12,106 nucleotides of DNA. It comes from an uncultured Christensenella sp. Lineage in GTDB: Bacteria > Bacillota > Clostridia > Christensenellales > Borkfalkiaceae. Positions 12,074 through 12,106 of this stretch are shown here, in pieces. Position numbers and translations under genes: made by a program. The DNA is taken from contig CAJTPJ010000022.1 in the NCBI GenBank assembly GCA_910578145.1, forward strand, positions 1 to 12,106. The letters run 5' to 3'. Within the stretch, counting starts at the first letter, position 1. Each line of letters begins with the position of its first letter. A model generated the notes under the pieces. That model saw nothing but the letters and a program-made list of their open reading frames with translations. It had not been told where the DNA came from and made no database searches.

Positions 12074-12106
12074 ATATTGCTGAATTTAAGCGCCCGCCCG
12101 TGCGTT

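Overview
The window looks like chromosomal DNA of an uncultured Clostridia-type member of the Bacillota. The reasons are strong purine-rich (AGGAGG-type) ribosome binding sites, near-consensus sigma-70/SigA promoters that all have 17-base spacers, many hairpin-plus-T-run terminators, the rplM-rpsI pair, and clostridial-looking CysRS and 5S/23S sequences. AT-rich intergenic DNA surrounds coding regions with many GCG/GAC/AAC-type codons. The taxonomic call is inference. There is no phage, transposase or CRISPR signature.

Layout. Positions 1-238 are the 3' end of a 23S rRNA gene, entering at the sarcin-ricin loop. A 23S-5S spacer without tRNA follows, then an intact 5S gene (about 421-538) and its terminator. 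Downstream, 767-816 repeats the 3' half of the 5S almost exactly. It is separated by about 118 bases of hairpin-rich DNA from an 11-base match to the preceding 5S segment, and it is followed by its own terminator. This is most simply a wrecked tandem 5S copy. Next come a DUF89/ARMT1-type phosphatase gene whose promoter sits so close to the ATG that the mRNA is probably leaderless, and a translationally coupled 68-aa acidic protein. A convergent DeoR-family repressor (minus strand) faces them across a shared hairpin.

From 2989 a promoter drives cysE-cysS-alaS: serine acetyltransferase, cysteinyl-tRNA synthetase and a compact alanyl-tRNA synthetase that keeps its editing site but lacks both the usual beta-barrel insert and the C-Ala domain. 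rplM-rpsI (L13-S9) follows with its own promoter, a short leader hairpin and a terminator. The last third holds less familiar genes: a 132-aa putative lipoprotein, a convergent 79-aa TTG-start small protein, a 740-aa signal-peptide protein with propeller-like repeats and a C-terminal membrane anchor, and a 167-aa protein with two C4 zinc-ribbon motifs and a very acidic tail.

Functionally the centre is translation (rRNA, two aminoacyl-tRNA synthetases, two ribosomal proteins) with cysteine supply tied in through cysE. I see no clear new multi-gene system. The best leads are the disrupted 5S copy with its structured insert, the leaderless phosphatase gene with its small partner, the compact AlaRS, and the zinc-ribbon/acidic-tail protein.
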